64,000 bases of DNA from Blautia sp. (lineage in GTDB: Bacteria; Bacillota; Clostridia; Lachnospirales; Lachnospiraceae), in NCBI GenBank assembly GCA_017515325.1, contig JAFWGA010000029.1:1-64000 (forward strand), in the 5' to 3' direction. The notes beneath the pieces are model-generated. The model saw nothing but the letters and a program-made list of their open reading frames with translations. It ran no database searches and had not been told where the DNA came from. Shown here one piece after another: positions 43,141 to 52,251 of the stretch (its first letter is position 1; each line of letters starts with the position of its first letter). The translations under genes were made by a program, and so were the position numbers.

Positions 43141-43201
43141 AGCAATCCACCCGTCACCCGGTGGTGACAATCTTCTATGGGTGGAGCTGCAAAAAAAGAA
43201 A

Positions 43202-43231
43202 GAGCCGGCAGAGAAATCTGCCGGCTCGCTT
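43202..43231 (+). terminator. Rho-independent terminator after the GH51 gene
   Basis: 11-bp perfect stem GAGCCGGCAGA (43202-43212) / TCTGCCGGCTC (43217-43227) closed by a GAAA tetraloop, followed by GCTTTTC. A second inverted repeat (CCACCC...GTCACC/GGTGGTGAC...GGGTGG, 43146-43182) precedes it. Confidence 0.85.
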
Positions 43232-43297
43232 TTCAAAAACGGGAAGGTAACTGTTCCATCATCAGGAGCAGGCTAATCACTGCGATGGGGGAAGGAT

Positions 43298-43594
43298 ATG
43301 AAGCTGGAGGATCAACCGCGGCGCTTTTGCAGGAGATGCCTGCTGCGTGAGATGGAGACGGATAATTATCAGACGCTGAAGACCTATATCCGGAATCTGG
43401 ATGAGGATCTGAAGGTCAGTGACCTGGTCTATGAGGAAAGGCTGGCGAGATGCCGGAAATGCCAGAATCTGATATCAGGCCTATGCCGGATCTGCGGCTG
43501 CTTTGTAGAGCTGCGGGCGGTTATGAAGAAAAACAGCTGTCCCATGGTCCACCCGGCCTGGGAGAGGGCAGAGGAAACAGACAGCCAGGGATAG
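43298..43594 (+). CDS. Small cysteine-rich protein, DUF6171 type
   Basis: 98-aa cytoplasmic protein with paired cysteines that should bind zinc: CRRCL near 11-15, CRKCQNL near 52-58 and GLCRICGCF near 61-69, plus NSCPM near 80. The central YIRNLDEDLKVSDLVYEERLARC stretch matches the DUF6171 family, common in Lachnospiraceae and of unknown function. Start 43298 follows GGGGGAAGGAT. It stands alone between two glycoside hydrolase genes; no link to sugar use is evident. Confidence 0.85.
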   Translation: MKLEDQPRRFCRRCLLREMETDNYQTLKTYIRNLDEDLKVSDLVYEERLARCRKCQNLISGLCRICGCFVELRAVMKKNSCPMVHPAWERAEETDSQG

Positions 43595-43720
43595 TTTCCC
43601 TTCGTTTCCTTTCCGCGCAAAAGCCCATCTCCCTGTCGTGCCTGCGCATAAGGGGAGAAAAGGCTTTATGGCATGCTGGAGTCAATTTGCATTGTAATCA
43701 TGTATGGTAAGGAGGTTTTC

Positions 43721-45601
43721 ATGCTGAAAGAAGTGCTTGCCGCTGTCGGCCTGATTGGCATCATAGCGGCTTTTCCGGCGGCGGCCGGAGCAGAAGAGGC
43801 GTCAGAGCCGGAAAAGGCAGTCCACGTGTGCGTACATGATCCGTCCATCTTTGAAGACGGGGATGGAACCTTTTATCTTGTGGGATCCCATACGGCGTCG
43901 GCTTCCTCTGAGGATCTGATCGCCTGGACGCAGCTGAATTTCGATTATGGACAGGGGAAGGATCTGCCCTTCTACGGAAATCTGCAGGAAAGTCTGGCCA
44001 GGCCTTTTGCCTGGGCAGGCTTCGATGACGGCGACTGTGCCGGAAACGGCTACGCAGTGTGGGCGCCGGACCTGATCTGGAATCCCTATTATCTGTGGGA
44101 GGATGGAAGGGAAGGAGCCTATATGCTTTATCTGTGCACCTCCTCCACCTGGCGCAGGTCCTGCATCAGCTATATGGTCTCCAGGGAGATAGAAGGGGAG
44201 TATCGGTTCGGGGACACCATCGTCTATTCCGGATTTACAAAAAACGGGGAATACGACGGGAAGAGTACCAGGGATACCAGCTGGGACAATGATTATCTGA
44301 ACCTGAAGGAGCTGGTGGAGAAAGGGGCTGCCAATGGTGGGATAGACGAGGTCAGCGATAACTGGTTCAATGCCGATGGCAGCTGGAACCATACCTACGC
44401 TCCTAACGCGATAGACCCCAATGTTTTTTTTGATGCTTCCGGAGAAAGACTGTATCTGTCCTATGGCTCCTGGTCAGGAGGAATGTTCCTGCTGGAACTG
44501 GACCGCCGGACAGGCGAGGCTATCTATCCCGGCACGGACGGCACAGATGAGGCATCCGGCAATTTCATCGACCGCTATTTCGGCCTTCATCTCATCGGCG
44601 GAGACCATCAGTCCGGCGAGGGACCTTATATTTCCTATGACGCTGAGACAGGGTATTATTATCTCTACTGCACCTACGGTGGACTGATGTCCTCTGGCGG
44701 GTATAATATGCGGCTGTTCCGGTCTGAGAACGTTACCGGCCCCTATCTTGACGCGGCAGGGAATAATGCCGCAGACAATAAGACGAACGGGGACAAGTAC
44801 GGCATCAAGCTGATCGGCAATTACGCCTTTTATGATCAGGTCGGGAAACGTGCGGCAGGTCATAATTCCCAGTTGAATGCCACTGACGGTTCCCGCTATC
44901 TGATTTACCACCAGCGCTTTGATATCAAGCCGCAGCTGGAAGCCCATGAAGTCAGGGTACATCAGCAATTCATGAACGAGGATCTCTGGCCGGTGACGGC
45001 AGTCTACGAGTACAGGGGAGAACAGCCTGGCCATTATGAAGAAGAGGAACTGACAGGCTCCTATGAATTTATCAACCACGGCAGGAAAACCGACGGCGAT
45101 ATGCTGGAAACCACTATGATCACCCTGGAGGAGGACCATACCGTGACGGGATCTGTGACCGGAAGCTGGGAATGCATAGAATCCGGAAAGGGCTATGATT
45201 ATTGTACTATCATCATCGGTGACGTAACCTACAAAGGGATTTTCTTCCGTCAACACAAGGAAAATGCCGATCCTGATCCTGTCATGACCTTCACCGCGAT
45301 TGGCTCGGATAACACCTGTATCTGGGGCAGCAAGGCAGAAGCGGCAGATGCGGAGCTGCTGACAGGTATCGTGGCCGAATCCCTGAAAAAGGTCATCCTT
45401 GAGACGGCAAAGGCCCATGGTCAGCTTCCTGACGAAATGAATGGCTGTACCATCACCTGGAAGTCGGCCGACGAAGCTGTCATCACAAACGAGGGACTCA
45501 TCCTGTCTCCTGCCGAAAAAAGCAAGGTCGATCTGACCGCCGTGATCAGCTGTCAGGACACGGTGCTGGAACGTACCTACCATGTGACCGTTAAACCATA
45601 A
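43721..45601 (+). CDS. Secreted GH43 endo-alpha-1,5-L-arabinanase with C-terminal domains
   Basis: 626-aa extracellular enzyme expected to cut the arabinan backbone. Signal peptide MLKEVLAAVGLIGIIAAFPA (end near AGA-EE). GH43 propeller at about 30-420: base Asp in CVHDPSIFEDGDGTFYLVG, Asp in NAIDPNVFFD, acid Glu in SGEGPYISYD, and HQRFD calcium/His site typical of arabinanases (IYHQRFDIKP). Residues about 430-540 form the beta-barrel domain common behind endo-arabinanases (ELTGSYEFINHGRKTDGDML...); the last about 85 residues resemble a bacterial Ig-like domain (GCTITWKSADEAVITNEGLIL). Start 43721 has a perfect TAAGGAGG. No anchor is seen. It feeds the importer operon just upstream. Confidence 0.92.
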   Translation: MLKEVLAAVGLIGIIAAFPAAAGAEEASEPEKAVHVCVHDPSIFEDGDGTFYLVGSHTASASSEDLIAWTQLNFDYGQGKDLPFYGNLQESLARPFAWAGFDDGDCAGNGYAVWAPDLIWNPYYLWEDGREGAYMLYLCTSSTWRRSCISYMVSREIEGEYRFGDTIVYSGFTKNGEYDGKSTRDTSWDNDYLNLKELVEKGAANGGIDEVSDNWFNADGSWNHTYAPNAIDPNVFFDASGERLYLSYGSWSGGMFLLELDRRTGEAIYPGTDGTDEASGNFIDRYFGLHLIGGDHQSGEGPYISYDAETGYYYLYCTYGGLMSSGGYNMRLFRSENVTGPYLDAAGNNAADNKTNGDKYGIKLIGNYAFYDQVGKRAAGHNSQLNATDGSRYLIYHQRFDIKPQLEAHEVRVHQQFMNEDLWPVTAVYEYRGEQPGHYEEEELTGSYEFINHGRKTDGDMLETTMITLEEDHTVTGSVTGSWECIESGKGYDYCTIIIGDVTYKGIFFRQHKENADPDPVMTFTAIGSDNTCIWGSKAEAADAELLTGIVAESLKKVILETAKAHGQLPDEMNGCTITWKSADEAVITNEGLILSPAEKSKVDLTAVISCQDTVLERTYHVTVKP

Positions 45602-45654
45602 CCGGTGACTGGTTGCCGTCTGTTTCTTCACTGGTACCTCCTTCCAACATTCTC

Positions 45655-45683
45655 TTGTACAAGGAACCTTTTTTCTGTATAAT
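45655..45683 (+). promoter_or_regulatory. Promoter of the DHH phosphoesterase operon
   Basis: TTGTAC (45655-45660), 17-bp spacer, TATAAT (45678-45683). The leader of about 125 nt contains the competing hairpins described at 45732-45757. Confidence 0.75.
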
Positions 45684-45731
45684 AGGATTGTGGTAACGCG
45701 CAGCATTGATTTTGCGAATGCCGTTGGTATC

Positions 45732-45757
45732 GGTCACTTTAGTGACCGCACAGGTCG
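45732..45757 (+). other. Leader element with two mutually exclusive hairpins
   Basis: GGTCAC-TTTA-GTGACC (45732-45747) can fold, or GACC (45744-45747) can instead pair with GGTC (45753-45756). The string GTGACCGCACAGGTCG (45742-45757) recurs exactly at 52212-52227 ahead of another gene. Confidence 0.4.
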
Positions 45758-45814
45758 AACCTTTTGTCGATTTATTTACTGAGAAAGGTTCTGAGAGAAG
45801 AAAGAGGTGACGCT

Positions 45815-46753
45815 ATGTCAGAGAAAAAATACAGGCTGGTGACGAGGAGCGATTTTGACGGTCTTGTCTGCGCCATGATCCTGAAGGAAAAAAACCTGAT
45901 CGATGATATTCTCTTCGTGCATCCCAAGGATGTTCAGGATGGTAAGGTGGACCTGCATGAAAATGACATCACTACAAACCTCCCCTTTGACAGCAGAGTC
46001 GGACTGGCTTTTGACCACCATGATTCAGAGCTGGTGCGGCTGAAGGAGCAGGGAATTGATGACGGTGGCAGGTTTATTATCGAGGGAGACGCTAAGAGCG
46101 CGGCCCGTGTCGTCTACAATTATTACGGAGGGAAGGATGCCTTGCCCCGTATTTCAGAGGAACTGATGACGGCGGTAGATAAGGGGGACAGCGCAGATTT
46201 TACCAGAGAGGAGATCCTGGATCCCAAAGGCTGGGTGCTTATGAATTTCCTGATGGATGCCCGTACCGGCCTGGGACGGTTTCATGATTTTCGCATTTCC
46301 AATTATCAGCTGATGATGGAGCTGATCGATTACTGCCTCATCCATCCCATCGATGAGATTCTCGCCCTTCCTGATGTGCAGGAGAGGGTAAAGCTTTTCT
46401 TTGAGCAGCAGGACCTGTTCAAGCAGCAGTTAAGCCGCCTGGCTCGGATAGAAGGCAAGGTGGTGATCCTGGATCTGCGCCATGAGGATGTCATCTATGC
46501 CGGAAACCGTTTCATGATTTATGCTATGTATCCTGAGGCAGAGATGTCTTTGCATATCGCCTGGGGCTTCAGGAAACAGAATACGGCTGTGATGATCGGC
46601 AAATCCATCATAAATCGCAGCTCCGATTTCGACATCGGGCTTTTATGCCTGAAATACGGCGGCGGCGGGCACAAAAATGCCGGAACCTGCCAGCTGGATA
46701 ACGACAAAGCAGATATCCTGATTGCTGACATTATCAAGGAGATGAATGCGTAG
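45815..46753 (+). CDS. DHH-family phosphoesterase (exopolyphosphatase / nanoRNase-like)
   Basis: 312-aa cytoplasmic Mn-dependent phosphoesterase. DHH domain: TRSDFDGLVCAMIL (metal Asp motif, about 9-22), LAFDHHDSE (DHH motif, about 68-76), TAVDKGDSADF; DHHA1-type C-terminal motif KYGGGGHKNAGTC (about 288-300). Related proteins hydrolyse polyphosphate, cyclic dinucleotides or short RNAs; the substrate cannot be told here. Start 45815 follows GAAAGAGGTGACGCT; the in-frame ATG at 45764 is weaker. The next gene overlaps by 8 nt. Confidence 0.9.
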   Translation: MSEKKYRLVTRSDFDGLVCAMILKEKNLIDDILFVHPKDVQDGKVDLHENDITTNLPFDSRVGLAFDHHDSELVRLKEQGIDDGGRFIIEGDAKSAARVVYNYYGGKDALPRISEELMTAVDKGDSADFTREEILDPKGWVLMNFLMDARTGLGRFHDFRISNYQLMMELIDYCLIHPIDEILALPDVQERVKLFFEQQDLFKQQLSRLARIEGKVVILDLRHEDVIYAGNRFMIYAMYPEAEMSLHIAWGFRKQNTAVMIGKSIINRSSDFDIGLLCLKYGGGGHKNAGTCQLDNDKADILIADIIKEMNA

Positions 46754-47918
46754 GCTGCTGTTCCTGATTTGTGTGCTTATTCTGATGACAGGCGGCAGTA
46801 CCCGGATCTTTGGGGAGGAGGAAGAAATGATCCAATTGCTTCTGGCTACCGACCTTCATTACCTGTCTCCCCTGCTGACGGACTATGGTCCGCTCTTTCA
46901 GAGAATGGTGGAGAGCGCTGACGGAAAGCTGCCTGAGCGTTCCGTGGAGATACTGGAGGCCCTGGTTCAGGAGACACTGAACAGCCGGCCGGACGCATTG
47001 CTCCTTCCCGGAGATCTGACCTTTAACGGAGAGCGCCAAAGCCTGATTGAAGTCCTGGCCCAGCTTCGCAGGGTCAGGGACGCCGGAATACCGGTGCTGA
47101 TCCTTCCCGGAAATCATGACATAGCTTATCCCTATGCCAGAAGCTATTTCGGGGATAAGGCAGAGCGGACAGATGCCATCTCCGGGCGGGAGTTTGCGGC
47201 AGCCTGTGCTTCGTTCGGGCCGGATCAGGCGTTTGATCTGTGCCCCTATTCCTTCAGCTATGTCTATGAATTTGAGGGAGTGTGCAGGCTCCTAATGCTG
47301 GACGCAAATACGGAAGCCATGCCCGGAGGGATAGATCAGAAGACGCTCTCCTGGGCAGAGCAAGCCCTTAAGGATGCCAGGTCGGCGCGGCTTCCGGTCA
47401 TCAGTGTGACACATCAGAATGTGCTGCGGCAGAGCGGGCTCTTTTACCAGGGCTTTGTCGTAAGCAATGAGAAAGAGGTAAAGGATCTTTTGATGAAGGG
47501 GCAGGTGAAAACGAACCTGAGCGGTCATTCCCATATTCAGCATACAGCCTCTGAGGGAGATCTTACCGATTACGCGACGGGCTGCCTGAGTACCTCGCCT
47601 CTTCATTATGGCTGGATCAGGATAGATCCTACGGGAGAGGTTTGCTATGAAGCGAGGGAGCTTCCGGTGTGTCAGGAGGAAGCTCTGGAGCGATTCAGGG
47701 TCTGTACGTCCCGTCAGGTGAGAGAAGCCTTGTCAAAGCTTGAGATCCCCGAAATAATCAGGGAAAAGATGATCGATTTTGCTGCTGCCGTAAACCGTTC
47801 CTATTTTGCCGGAGAATTCGATCCGACTTTCGTTTCGGCACATGAAAGCTGGAAACTCTGGATTACATACGGCAGGTCTACCTTCTGGTATTTTTATATC
47901 AGATCTATGCTCGGTTGA
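46746..47918 (+). CDS. Exported calcineurin-like metallophosphoesterase
   Basis: 390-aa protein with a possible signal peptide or anchor (MRRLLFLICVLILMTGGSTR) and a metallophosphoesterase domain (about 28-290): ATDLHYLSP, LLPGDLTFNGE, PGNHDIAYPY, SVTHQN and SGHSHIQHT supply the two-metal site. A C-terminal helical region of about 90 residues follows. Start 46746 overlaps the end of the DHH gene and uses AAGGAG within it. Location outside the membrane is inferred from the leader. The natural phosphodiester or phosphomonoester is unknown. Confidence 0.88.
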   Translation: MRRLLFLICVLILMTGGSTRIFGEEEEMIQLLLATDLHYLSPLLTDYGPLFQRMVESADGKLPERSVEILEALVQETLNSRPDALLLPGDLTFNGERQSLIEVLAQLRRVRDAGIPVLILPGNHDIAYPYARSYFGDKAERTDAISGREFAAACASFGPDQAFDLCPYSFSYVYEFEGVCRLLMLDANTEAMPGGIDQKTLSWAEQALKDARSARLPVISVTHQNVLRQSGLFYQGFVVSNEKEVKDLLMKGQVKTNLSGHSHIQHTASEGDLTDYATGCLSTSPLHYGWIRIDPTGEVCYEARELPVCQEEALERFRVCTSRQVREALSKLEIPEIIREKMIDFAAAVNRSYFAGEFDPTFVSAHESWKLWITYGRSTFWYFYIRSMLG

Positions 47919-48018
47919 GAAATAGTATGGATCTGGAAAGGAAACCTGTCACGGACCAGTTATGTACCAGTTATGTGATTTGTTATAGAACCATGGAATA
48001 GGTATTTTGATATCGGTT

Positions 48019-48051
48019 AAGCCATGCAGGGGGATTTCCTCTGCATGGCTA
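48019..48051 (+). terminator. Putative terminator after the metallophosphoesterase gene
   Basis: 10-bp stem AGCCATGCAG / CTGCATGGCT with loop GGGGATTTCCT, followed by ATTTCGC. The weak T-tract makes this a moderate candidate. The remainder of 47919-48144 holds nothing recognisable. Confidence 0.55.
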
Positions 48052-48144
48052 TTTCGCATATGCAGATAATCGGATACGCATGATATTCTATTCCGTCGGA
48101 AGTCATGCCGGAACAGTATAGGTAACAGAAAGAGAGGGCATGGG

Positions 48145-50910
48145 ATGAAAAAAAGCAGCAGAATATTGAGATCCATATTCGCAGGCCTCCTGAGCATCAG
48201 TTTCATTATGGGAAGTCAGCCAGGGCTTGTTCTGGCAGAGGATCTTTTTCGCTCCGGCGATGGGCAGGATCCTTTTGTCGCTGTGGAAGAAGAAGCAAAC
48301 TATGTGAAAGCATTGGAGCAGGAAGAGCTTTTCCAGAGTGGGGAATTCTCCGCTCCCGTGCCGGCACAGGAGACAGATTTTGTCTTTGACAGCGCGTCAG
48401 CTGCCGAAGCAGGGCAGGATGAGATTTTTGTGCCTGGACTGGCAGAGGAGGATCTGTTTGAATCTGCCCGGACAACAGAAACGGATGCTGTTATGGCATT
48501 GGAAACAGATATGGCAGAACAGACAGATCTGTTTACGGCCGGAGAAAAGGCAGAAGATGCCATACCCCTTCTGCCGGAGGAGGAGCTTTTCAGCGCAGGC
48601 CAGATGGATGGCGGCAGCCAGGATTCCGCGGAGGCCCCAGTCTCCTCTGAAATGACCTTTTCCTCCGGTGAGGGCGATGAAGGTGATGGATTAACACAGG
48701 AGGAGAGAGAACGTCAGCTGGCTCCCTTCAGGGCTTTGAAGCCCATTCCCAAAGGAATACAGCCGACAGACAACGGTCAGGATGCCGGCCTGGCGCGGGT
48801 TGGCGCAGGCTTTCCCACTGTCTACGACCCCAGGGGGATGGATCTGGTAACAGGGGTTAGGAATCAGGATCCCTATGGCACATGCTGGGCCTTTTCGCTG
48901 ACAAACTGTATGGAATCCTACCTCCTCAAGGATGGGAAGGGGAGCTTCGATTTTTCCGAAAATCATATGGCCTATTTCTTTGCCAACAGAGGCAACGATC
49001 CCCTTAACAATACCGAAAATGATTATAACGTTGTCATGGGGCATTATATGGAAGGCGGGAATACGCAGATGGGCGCTCTTTTCCTGAGCACCTGGTCCGG
49101 CATGGTCCTGGAGAGTCAGGCACCTTATCCATCCGATGCCACACATACCCAGGAGATAAAGAGGATTCCGGATGCCGGCCTGGAGTATTCCCGCATTGCT
49201 TATCTGCAGGAAGCTGTATTTTCTGAATCTGTTGCCGTGGACAGACTGAAACAGCTGATTCAGGATTATGGGGCTGTGAGTATCAGTCTGCCCTTCTACG
49301 AGACCTATTATTCGCCGAAATTTTATTCCTACAACTGTCCTTACAGCTCTTTTGATGCTACCCATACAGTGACGCTGGTGGGGTGGAATGATTATTTCCC
49401 CTGCAAAAATTATTCCACGTTGGCAAAGGTATCTGAGGATGGCGCTTTTATCTGCAAGAACAGCTGGGGGGAGGGCTGGGGCGATAGCGGCTTTTTCTAT
49501 CTCTCCTATCAGTGTAAGGGACTGACGGATGCCCTTGCCTTGGCCGGAACCATAAAGCAGAATTACAGAAACAACTATTTTTATGATGGGACGTCAGTGA
49601 TCAGTACTGTCCTGGTTCTGGAGAATGAAAACGCCAGCGGCAGTGGAGAGACCGGAGCGGCGAATATCTATGAGGTAAAGGCAAAAGAAGGATATGCGGA
49701 AGCTTTGGGTGAGGTTTGCGTGGCAGATACCAGTTCAAACAATACCTATGGAGTACAGATTTATACCAACCTGACAGATCCGGAGGATCCCACCAGCGGG
49801 ACGCCTGCCTTTGCCAGTCCTCTGATCTGGAAAAAACAGTATCCGGGCGTGGGAACCTTTTCGCTTCCGCAGGAAGTACTCCTGCCCCAGGGAAGCAGAT
49901 TTTCGGTAGTGCTTACCAACCTGGGGGATACGCGGATTGAGCTTTTGATGGATCATTCCTATGAGGGAACATGGTTTACCAGCATTTCAAGCCAGGAAGC
50001 GGGGCAGAGCCTGTATCGAATCAAAGAGGGGGAATGGGTCGACGCTTTGGATGACAGAAATTCCTGTCTCCGCATTAAAGCGCATACCCGCACTCTGAGC
50101 TCCGGCGTGAAGCTTTCGGTGTATCCTACTACCGCGCAATTGATTTCCGGAGAGCGGGTTGTGATATCGCCCGGTCTGTCGCTTGCGATACCTAATGCGA
50201 AGTTTCGTTATGCTTCCAATAATACAAAGGTTGCCCGGGTTTCCACCAATGGGACGGTGATCGGTCTGAGTCCCGGAACTGCGACAATCCTTTGCTGCCT
50301 GGACGGTGCTACTTCTGTGAGAGCCTTCTGCAGGATACGGGTCAATCCGTTGAAGGCGCCTGCCTCCGTCAGGACGGTCGGCATCAACTATCAGATGATC
50401 AGGGTGAACTGGTCAAGGATCCCCTACGTCACCGGCTATCGTATTTTCCGCAGTGATAATGGGGGAAACTGGAGACTGGTAAAGGCTGTGGGGAATGAAA
50501 CCTCTGCCTGGTACGACAATACGGTTGTTTTGGGGGATATGTACCGCTATCGGGTGTGTGCCTTCAGAACCATTTTGGGGAACAGATATTCCGGGCTTAC
50601 GACCCTTTCTCCCGTGTCAAGGGTGGAGAATCTGGCAACACCCGTAGTTTCGGCCTCTGCTTCCGGGACGAAACAGGCCACAATCACGTGGACAAGGGTG
50701 GCAGGAGCGACAGGATACGTATTATACCGCAGGATAAGGGATGGATCCTATGCCAGGGTTGCTCAGCTGACAGAGGGAACCAGGTCCTATACGGATAAAA
50801 ATCTTGTAGCGGGAACCACCTATTATTACTGTGTTAAGGCATACCGAAAGGTCAAGGGGAAAAACTATTACAGTGCCCGTGGCGTGTCCGGCGCAGTGAT
50901 TGCAAAATAG
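48145..50910 (+). CDS. Secreted papain-like (C1A) cysteine protease with lectin-like, Ig-like and FN3 domains
   Basis: 921-aa exported protein. Signal peptide about 1-31; an acidic N-terminal region (32-190) with repeated LF-x-(S/A)-G motifs (LFRSG 34, LFQSG 62, LFESA 104, LFTAG 129, LFSAG 148, TFSSG 171); C1A peptidase domain about 215-460 with nucleophile Cys247 (DPYGTCWAFS), His407 (DATHTVTLVGW) and Asn439 (CKNSWGEGWGDSGFFYLSY); a lectin-like beta domain about 465-645; a BIG2 Ig-like domain (about 650-730); and two fibronectin type III domains to the end. No sortase motif. It may digest proteins in the gut or process surface proteins. Start 48145 follows AGAGAGGGCATGGG. Confidence 0.93.
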   Translation: MKKSSRILRSIFAGLLSISFIMGSQPGLVLAEDLFRSGDGQDPFVAVEEEANYVKALEQEELFQSGEFSAPVPAQETDFVFDSASAAEAGQDEIFVPGLAEEDLFESARTTETDAVMALETDMAEQTDLFTAGEKAEDAIPLLPEEELFSAGQMDGGSQDSAEAPVSSEMTFSSGEGDEGDGLTQEERERQLAPFRALKPIPKGIQPTDNGQDAGLARVGAGFPTVYDPRGMDLVTGVRNQDPYGTCWAFSLTNCMESYLLKDGKGSFDFSENHMAYFFANRGNDPLNNTENDYNVVMGHYMEGGNTQMGALFLSTWSGMVLESQAPYPSDATHTQEIKRIPDAGLEYSRIAYLQEAVFSESVAVDRLKQLIQDYGAVSISLPFYETYYSPKFYSYNCPYSSFDATHTVTLVGWNDYFPCKNYSTLAKVSEDGAFICKNSWGEGWGDSGFFYLSYQCKGLTDALALAGTIKQNYRNNYFYDGTSVISTVLVLENENASGSGETGAANIYEVKAKEGYAEALGEVCVADTSSNNTYGVQIYTNLTDPEDPTSGTPAFASPLIWKKQYPGVGTFSLPQEVLLPQGSRFSVVLTNLGDTRIELLMDHSYEGTWFTSISSQEAGQSLYRIKEGEWVDALDDRNSCLRIKAHTRTLSSGVKLSVYPTTAQLISGERVVISPGLSLAIPNAKFRYASNNTKVARVSTNGTVIGLSPGTATILCCLDGATSVRAFCRIRVNPLKAPASVRTVGINYQMIRVNWSRIPYVTGYRIFRSDNGGNWRLVKAVGNETSAWYDNTVVLGDMYRYRVCAFRTILGNRYSGLTTLSPVSRVENLATPVVSASASGTKQATITWTRVAGATGYVLYRRIRDGSYARVAQLTEGTRSYTDKNLVAGTTYYYCVKAYRKVKGKNYYSARGVSGAVIAK

Positions 50911-50960
50911 CGGTAACTGTTCATTGATAGATAAAAAAATTTCAGAAAGAAGGTGAAGCT

Positions 50961-52080
50961 GTGGTTGAGTTGGATCAGTTCAAGAGTACTCTTGCAACCT
51001 TTACAGAACCATTAGTGGAAGTGAGGGATTCACTTTGACCTCGCTAACAAAGAGCAGAGGATTGAAGAATTAGAGCGTGAGATGGAAGCCCCGGGCTTCT
51101 GGGACGACACAGAGGGTTCCCAGAAAAAGATGAAGGAACTCAAAAGCATGAAGGATGATCTGGAGACCTATCGGAGTCTCACTGCTCAGATGGATGACAT
51201 CCAGACCATGATTGAAATGGGATACGAGGAGAATGACCCTTCCCTGATTCCTGAGATCCAGGAGATGCTGGACAGCTTCCGGCTGAGTCTGGACAATATC
51301 CGGATCAAAACCCTTTTATCCGGAGAATATGATAAGGAAAACGCGATTCTTAAGCTGAATGCCGGTGCGGGCGGGACAGAAGCCTGTGACTGGTGTTCCA
51401 TGCTCTACCGCATGTATTCCAGATGGGTGGATCAGAAGGGCTTTTCCATGGAGGTGCTTGATTATCTGGATGGCGATGAAGCCGGGATCAAATCCGTGAC
51501 TTTCCAGGTCAACGGGGAGAATGCCTATGGTCTTTTAAAATCCGAAAAAGGAGTTCACCGCCTGGTCAGAATTTCGCCCTTCAATGCGGCAGGAAAACGG
51601 CAGACTTCATTCGTTTCCTGTGATGTCATGCCTGATATAGAGAAGGATCTGGATGTGGAGATCAATGACGAGGATATTCGCATCGATACCTACCGCTCCA
51701 GCGGGGCCGGTGGGCAGCATATCAATAAGACCTCCTCGGCGATCCGGATCACTCATTTTCCCACAGGAATCGTGGTTCAGTGCCAGAATGAACGTTCTCA
51801 GCATATGAATAAAGATAAGGCTATGCAGATGCTCAAGGCCAAGCTTTTCCTGTTGAAGGAGCAGGAGGCCATGGAGAAGTTGTCCGGCATCAGAGGTGAG
51901 GTCACGGATATCGCCTGGGGCAATCAGATCCGTTCTTACGTCATGCAGCCCTACAAGATGGTCAAAGACCTGAGAACCAATGAGGAAACCGGTAATGTGG
52001 ATGCTGTAATGGACGGCGGTATCGACATATTTATCAATGCATATCTGAAGTGGATGGCTCTGGCCAGAAAGACGTCGTGA
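50961..52080 (+). CDS. prfB: Peptide chain release factor 2, programmed +1 frameshift
   Basis: RF2 releases peptides at UGA and UAA stop codons. Frame 0 runs from GTG 50961 for 25 codons (MVELDQFKSTLATFTEPLVE...) to an in-frame TGA at 51036-51038; a +1 shift on CTT-TGA-C (51033-51039) skips one base and continues with DLANKEQRIEEL to 52080, giving 372 aa. GAGGGA (51025 region) ahead of the slippery codon acts as the stimulating Shine-Dalgarno-like site. Anticodon-mimic SPF (RISPFNAAGKRQ) and catalytic GGQ (SSGAGGQHINKT) are present. Annotation that begins at ATG 51082 would miss 40 residues. Start GTG follows AGAAGGTGAAGCT. Confidence 0.95.
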
Positions 52081-52211
52081 GCCCTTCGCAGTGACAGTGA
52101 TTCAGCCCTGTGCCGGATGCCAAGGAGCCTTGAACCCATCGGGTTTTGGTTTCATCTGGTACATGGCTGAATTTTGTATCCTGATGTTTTGACGGCAACC
52201 GTGAGGAGCTT

Positions 52212-52227
52212 GTGACCGCACAGGTCG
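52212..52227 (+). repeat. GTGACCGCACAGGTCG leader motif
   Basis: Exact copy of 45742-45757, 25 nt before the DUF975 start codon. It contains a small hairpin GACC-GCACA-GGTC. The rest of the 52081-52251 gap shows only a small AACCC/GGGTT hairpin near 52132. Confidence 0.4.
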
Positions 52228-52251
52228 CTGTTTTTATGAGGTTTTTATCAG

